A stretch of DNA of 42,776 bases from Verrucomicrobiales bacterium (GTDB lineage Bacteria > Verrucomicrobiota > Verrucomicrobiia > Verrucomicrobiales > SLCJ01). The notes under the pieces were generated by a model. That model was not told the DNA's origin and made no database searches. It saw only the letters and a program-made list of their open reading frames with translations. A program made the position numbers and the translations under genes. This document shows positions 39,277 to 42,776 of this stretch, in pieces (position 1 is the stretch's first letter; each line of letters begins with the position of its first letter). The stretch lies in NCBI GenBank assembly GCA_024636835.1, contig JAGXGH010000020.1, positions 1 to 42,776 of the forward strand, written 5' to 3'.

Positions 39277-41415
39277 TTATTTTGCGGGCACGAGAGTGAA
39301 TTCCTTGATGGAAAATCCCTTGGGTGTTACCTCGTCGGAGCGGTGAGAGAATGTCAGCACATTCTTTCCTCTGGTCAGGGTGATCTCAACCGGTGAGGTC
39401 ATCTCCCACATGCCGACGGTGTGCGGGAGCGGAATGCTCGCCACCGATTCCGAACCATTGACGGCAAGGTCCAGGTGCTGTTTCCAGCTTGGGGTGACGA
39501 CTTTGGCGGTGAGCGCATACTTGCCGGCTTCAGGCGCATCGAAGGTATATTCGAAGGTTTGCTTGCCGCCGTCGCGACTGAAGTGGAGTTGCTTGCCGCC
39601 GAGCACGCTGTCCATGAAGATGATTTTGCCATTACTCTTGGTGGGCTGGCTGGTGGCTGCCGCAGGGATCGTGATGGTAGCGTCGTCGCCGATGGAGATT
39701 TTACGGTCGTCCTCGGTCATGGCGACGTCGGTAATCTCCACTTTTTCCTTGGAGACTGTAGCCTCGCCGATGTCCTCACCGACGGCGGCGAGTGTCTTGG
39801 AGTCCAAGGCTTCAATGATCCCTTTTTGGGTGTAGAGAGAGACTCCAAACCAGAATCCGGGTTTTTTCTTGGACTGGAATCCGAAAACGCGAGGCTCGCC
39901 CATGAGGTCGCCTATCCATTGGGCCCGCTTGACTGGCATGAATCCAGGTCCTGCCTCGCGCGCTTGTGTGGTGGCGAGAAAATCGAGGTCGCGGTCATAT
40001 TGGGTTTTGGTCCAACCGACGCCCCAGCCTCCGCCAAGACAAACCACCCAGCCCTCGGGTGTCCAGTGTGCCAGTGCGGCATGAGCACGCTGTGGGCGTG
40101 CAATGACGGGAACTCCAAAGGAACGAAGGATGAAGCGACCGATAAAGGCACGACGTCCACAGATGCCGCCGTTCATCAAGATGTTCTGGAAGAACTGCAA
40201 CTCCGGTTTGTCGTATTTGTTCTCCTGGGAACCGTAGCGGATATCGCTGCGAACCAGTGCCACATAACGCCAGCGATAGTCGCCTGTGGTGACGTGGTCG
40301 GGGCGATAGTTGCGCAGCATGTCGCGTCCCCAGACGAGGGTTTCATCCGGCTCCTCGCCATTCACCACCATGCGGTAGTCCCACGTGCTGAGTTGGGGGA
40401 AGGCGGGATCGAGTTCGCCGTTTAGAAAAGCTTTTTCGAAATGCAGGTAGCGTTTGACCGGGTCCACGGTGGCAGGTGCATCCGTATTGGCAACGGCGCT
40501 GCGCTGCTTGATGGGCACGGCGTGTTCCAAACTGACGGCTAGAGCGAGCCTTTGTAGCGGGCCTTCGGAAATCTTGTCGCTCGCTTTCCAGATGTTTTGA
40601 TAAATCTGCATCGCCTGACCGTAGTTGCCACCTGCGGCACCGTCTGCAACGAGCATTTCCACCAGCAGGTCTTCGGCACCGAGCGTTTTGTCGATGATCT
40701 GTTTTTGTTCGTCACCTTGCTGGGCGAACGCGGCCAGACCGCTTGGCGTGGCTTCCATGAGGACGACGTATTTCGCCAGCTTGGCGTCCAGTTTGTCACT
40801 GGAAAGCAGCGAGTCCAGGTCGAGGTCCTCTACGGACTTGAGGGTGTCTGCTTTCGCCTGAGCCAAGTAGTCCTGCGCATTCTTCAGAGCTTTTTTCGCG
40901 CCCGCCTCGTCGCGTTTGGCCTTATCCAGCGCTGCTTGGCGCTCTTCAAGTGCGGCCAGTCCTTCTTCACGATTCTTCTGCCAATTGGCTAATTCTTTTT
41001 CTGCGGCTTGGCGTTCTTCAGCGGTTTTCGCCGCTTTGAGTTTGGCGGTGGCCTGTTGAATCCCTTTGTCGGCTCCACCGATCCATTTGCCAGTGGCGTG
41101 CTTGACCAAACCTTCCGCCTTGGCGATGGCACCCATGCGTTGCTGGGCTTCCACGAGTGCAGCTTCCGCAGCCACTTCATCTTCGCGGGCTTTCAGGTAG
41201 GCGGACTTCCTTTGATCACTGAGATCCGGCAGTGCTCTGGTGATTTCGGACTTCAGTGATTCGAGCTCCTTGGCGTATTGAGCTTCGAGTTGTTTACCTG
41301 CTGAGGAAAGCGACACTTCGGGTGCCTTGGCTTTCGGTTTTGCCCAAAGTGTTGGGGTAAGGGACACCGCCGCGACCATAAGGACACCGATGCTTTTGGA
41401 TAGTTGCTTGTTCAT
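39277..41415 (-). CDS. Secreted coiled-coil / transglutaminase-like / CBM-like protein
   Basis: 712 residues from ATG 41415. This start has an AGGTGA Shine-Dalgarno 8 bp upstream, one of the few good ones here; a GTG at 41427 overlaps it. The signal peptide ends near PTLWA. Residues about 30-230 are Ala/Lys/Glu-rich and predicted coiled coil. A middle domain at about 300-530 contains GGICGRRAFIGRFILRSFGV and, about 30 residues later, HAALAHWTPEGW. This is the Cys...His pattern of transglutaminase-like (papain-fold) domains. The final ~130 residues (GGKQTFEYTFDAPEAGKYAL ... VEITLTRGKNVLTF) are a carbohydrate-binding-type beta-sandwich. The role is unknown; peptide or protein cross-linking, or peptidase activity, at the surface is conceivable. 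Confidence 0.75.
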   Translation of the reverse strand: MNKQLSKSIGVLMVAAVSLTPTLWAKPKAKAPEVSLSSAGKQLEAQYAKELESLKSEITRALPDLSDQRKSAYLKAREDEVAAEAALVEAQQRMGAIAKAEGLVKHATGKWIGGADKGIQQATAKLKAAKTAEERQAAEKELANWQKNREEGLAALEERQAALDKAKRDEAGAKKALKNAQDYLAQAKADTLKSVEDLDLDSLLSSDKLDAKLAKYVVLMEATPSGLAAFAQQGDEQKQIIDKTLGAEDLLVEMLVADGAAGGNYGQAMQIYQNIWKASDKISEGPLQRLALAVSLEHAVPIKQRSAVANTDAPATVDPVKRYLHFEKAFLNGELDPAFPQLSTWDYRMVVNGEEPDETLVWGRDMLRNYRPDHVTTGDYRWRYVALVRSDIRYGSQENKYDKPELQFFQNILMNGGICGRRAFIGRFILRSFGVPVIARPQRAHAALAHWTPEGWVVCLGGGWGVGWTKTQYDRDLDFLATTQAREAGPGFMPVKRAQWIGDLMGEPRVFGFQSKKKPGFWFGVSLYTQKGIIEALDSKTLAAVGEDIGEATVSKEKVEITDVAMTEDDRKISIGDDATITIPAAATSQPTKSNGKIIFMDSVLGGKQLHFSRDGGKQTFEYTFDAPEAGKYALTAKVVTPSWKQHLDLAVNGSESVASIPLPHTVGMWEMTSPVEITLTRGKNVLTFSHRSDEVTPKGFSIKEFTLVPAK

Positions 41416-41552
41416 AAAGTTATTCACCTAATTGTTGTTCGAGTTACTGCGGAGAGAACTCTGCTTACAAACCAACTCTTTCGCGAATCGCATCGATCTT
41501 TTTTCCTTGTGCCGGTTTACCCAATCCTCGCTTTGATCTGAGGCGAGCGACT

Positions 41553-42647
41553 ATGGGGTCAGTCCCCGCAAGCTAACAGAACTTTTCTTCAATTTCATTG
41601 ATCGGCTGGCTCCACTCTTCGTTCTGCTTGATTATTCCGATCTGTCGGCTCACCGAGCCGGGATGCCCCATGGCAAGGCGCTTGGCCATCCACTTTCTGC
41701 TTACCGTGGTTCTGCGGGCCAATAACAATGCCATCTGCGCCTTACCCAGATCTCCTTTGGGTAGCTTTTCCAAAGCCACACTATCATCTGGAATACCAAG
41801 CCTATCAGCGAAACGCATGATCAATCTTTCCGCATCTCTCTCGCCGTGTTCTCGCAAAGCGTCGACCGATATCGCTCGCTCTCGATTCATTTTCATTCCG
41901 ATGAACGCGTCCTTGAGGTCAAGTAACTTGTCCTTGAAGGTATCATCTCCAAGATACCATCCCCTCTCTAATGCCGCCTGCGCTTTCTCGCTGACTAGGC
42001 CGCCTTCATCCGCCTTCGATTCCAGCCACGCTAGATAGGCACGCCGCCCTCGACCATCCCGAGACAATTCAAAAGCCTGAAGCACACGCTCCGTCACTAG
42101 CCATTGCGGGTGCTTGCCTGTGGCATAATAGGAAAGGCTGCTCCATTGGTAAGACGCGAGATTGCCATGCTTGCCGCCGGCCAATCCTGCACGCGCTGGA
42201 TTGAGATGAATGTAGTCGGCAAGCGTTCTGAAATAGGAAGGGTCAGCTTCGCTGTCATTCACGGGAATCGACTTATATCTGCCCTGAAAGACGTGTCCTT
42301 TACGCCCTCTCGCACGGTTCCAGCCCTGGCTGAATACACCTAATAACCACTTCATACCCTTGACGAGGTTCGCTTGCGGAGTTTCCAGCAGAAGGTGAAA
42401 ATGGTTGCCCATCAACACCCACGCATGAATTTGCCAGCCACAGCTGGAACATGCTTCACTCAGTCGTGCCAGGAAGACTTCGCAGTCTTCTTTGGACTCA
42501 AATATCAATTTGCCTCCATCACCACGCGCCATCACATGGTAGATCGCGCCGGGGTATTGAAAGCGTATGGGTCTGGCCATAAACGAAATATGTAGAAATC
42601 CACTGTAATGATCAAGACTTTTGTGACCTTGCGGGGACTGACCCCAT
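41553..42647. mobile_element. RAYT element bounded by a perfect 20-bp inverted repeat
   Basis: ATGGGGTCAGTCCCCGCAAG at 41553-41572 and its exact reverse complement at 42628-42647 enclose the Y1 transposase gene. Each end contains the hairpin GGGG-TCAGT-CCCC. The left repeat abuts the transposase stop codon. On the right, GACTGACCCCATC is tandemly repeated (42636-42648 and 42649-42661), followed by another GACTG. This is the typical context of REP-associated transposases. Confidence 0.8.
41573..42580 (-). CDS. REP-associated tyrosine transposase (Y1/IS200-like, RAYT)
   Basis: 335 residues. The N-terminal ~180 residues are a Y1_Tnp (HUH endonuclease) domain: MARPIRFQYPGAIYHVMARG, GNHFHLLLETP (the H-x-H metal site), GMKWLLGVFSQGWNRARGRK, VFQGRYKSI, then YFRTLADYIHLNPARAG. 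The C-terminal ~150 residues are a helical, charged extension (MNRERAISVDALREHGERDA) seen on larger RAYTs. These enzymes nick single-stranded DNA at REP hairpins through a tyrosine and are usually single-copy and domesticated. The gene looks intact. The BIME-like pair at 32286-32409 could be a substrate, although its hairpins differ from the GGGGTCAGTCCCC ends of this gene. Confidence 0.92.
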   Translation of the reverse strand: MARPIRFQYPGAIYHVMARGDGGKLIFESKEDCEVFLARLSEACSSCGWQIHAWVLMGNHFHLLLETPQANLVKGMKWLLGVFSQGWNRARGRKGHVFQGRYKSIPVNDSEADPSYFRTLADYIHLNPARAGLAGGKHGNLASYQWSSLSYYATGKHPQWLVTERVLQAFELSRDGRGRRAYLAWLESKADEGGLVSEKAQAALERGWYLGDDTFKDKLLDLKDAFIGMKMNRERAISVDALREHGERDAERLIMRFADRLGIPDDSVALEKLPKGDLGKAQMALLLARRTTVSRKWMAKRLAMGHPGSVSRQIGIIKQNEEWSQPINEIEEKFC

Positions 42648-42776
42648 CGACTGACCCCATCGACTGTAACAGTTTAGCTGATTTCAGAGTTATTCTGTTC
42701 GGCTGCGCGGTAGTTTTTTTGCTTTTTCTGATATTCTATGCTTGTGTTTTTGCTTTAACAGGCGTATTTATATGCC
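42648..42776. other. Right edge, no gene seen
   Basis: After the tandem GACTGACCCCATC copies the sequence becomes AT-rich with T-runs (TTTTTTTGCTTTTTC). No frame or structure can be supported before the window ends. Confidence 0.4.

Overview
The window looks like a chromosomal segment from a member of the Verrucomicrobiota, probably a marine or host-associated polysaccharide degrader. This placement is an inference from gene content. It rests on two PEP-CTERM proteins with the 'PEP(S/T)xTALLGLGxLxLxxRRR' tail, autotransporter-associated beta-strand repeats, a DUF1080 protein, a formylglycine sulfatase, sialate O-acetylesterases, a GH95 enzyme, giant secreted repeat proteins, weak Shine-Dalgarno signals and a REP-associated (Y1/RAYT) transposase. 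No rRNA, tRNA or CRISPR array was seen.

Layout. 1-5.4 kb: the tail of a secreted protein, a PEP-CTERM protein, a large secreted protein (calcium-type DxDxDG repeats plus a BNR_4/ulvan-lyase-like propeller) and a DUF1080 glycoside-hydrolase-like protein. 5.4-8.1 kb: a membrane-embedded spermidine-synthase-like protein. 8.1-16.6 kb: a GC-richer segment holding one gene for a 2431-residue secreted protein with 28 RCC1 motifs (four modules of seven). It is bracketed by a 117-bp direct repeat of the 3' end of the spermidine-synthase-like gene, which suggests insertion by recombination. 16.7-21.9 kb (minus strand): a GH95 alpha-L-fucosidase-like enzyme behind an unusual cytoplasmic phosphoesterase - transmembrane - LamG fusion. 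22.2-25.7 kb: a second PEP-CTERM protein and a second, unrelated spermidine-synthase-like membrane protein. 25.9-35.5 kb (plus strand): a run of four exported enzymes, namely a SASA esterase with beta-strand repeats, a double sialate O-acetylesterase whose second half has lost the catalytic serine, a TIM-barrel hydrolase-like protein and a sulfatase. 35.9-42.8 kb: a hemolysin III family protein, a secreted protein, a CPPED1-type metallophosphoesterase, a coiled-coil/transglutaminase-like/CBM-like protein and a RAYT transposase framed by a perfect 20-bp inverted repeat.

Function as a whole. Fucosidase, sulfatase, several acetylesterases, a lyase-like propeller and DUF1080 together point to exported breakdown of a sulfated, acetylated, deoxysugar-rich polysaccharide (fucoidan- or ulvan-like). 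No SusC/SusD pair is present. Large secreted proteins share a C-terminal 'Y-x-(I/V)-x-x-S-x-D-L' module.

The least explained parts are the RCC1 segment with its flanking repeats, the phosphoesterase-LamG fusion, a five-copy family of roughly 95-135 bp intergenic repeats that sit at gene edges and carry a hairpin with compensated base changes, and a small CxxxC-repeat peptide frame on the minus strand at 16.15-16.4 kb.
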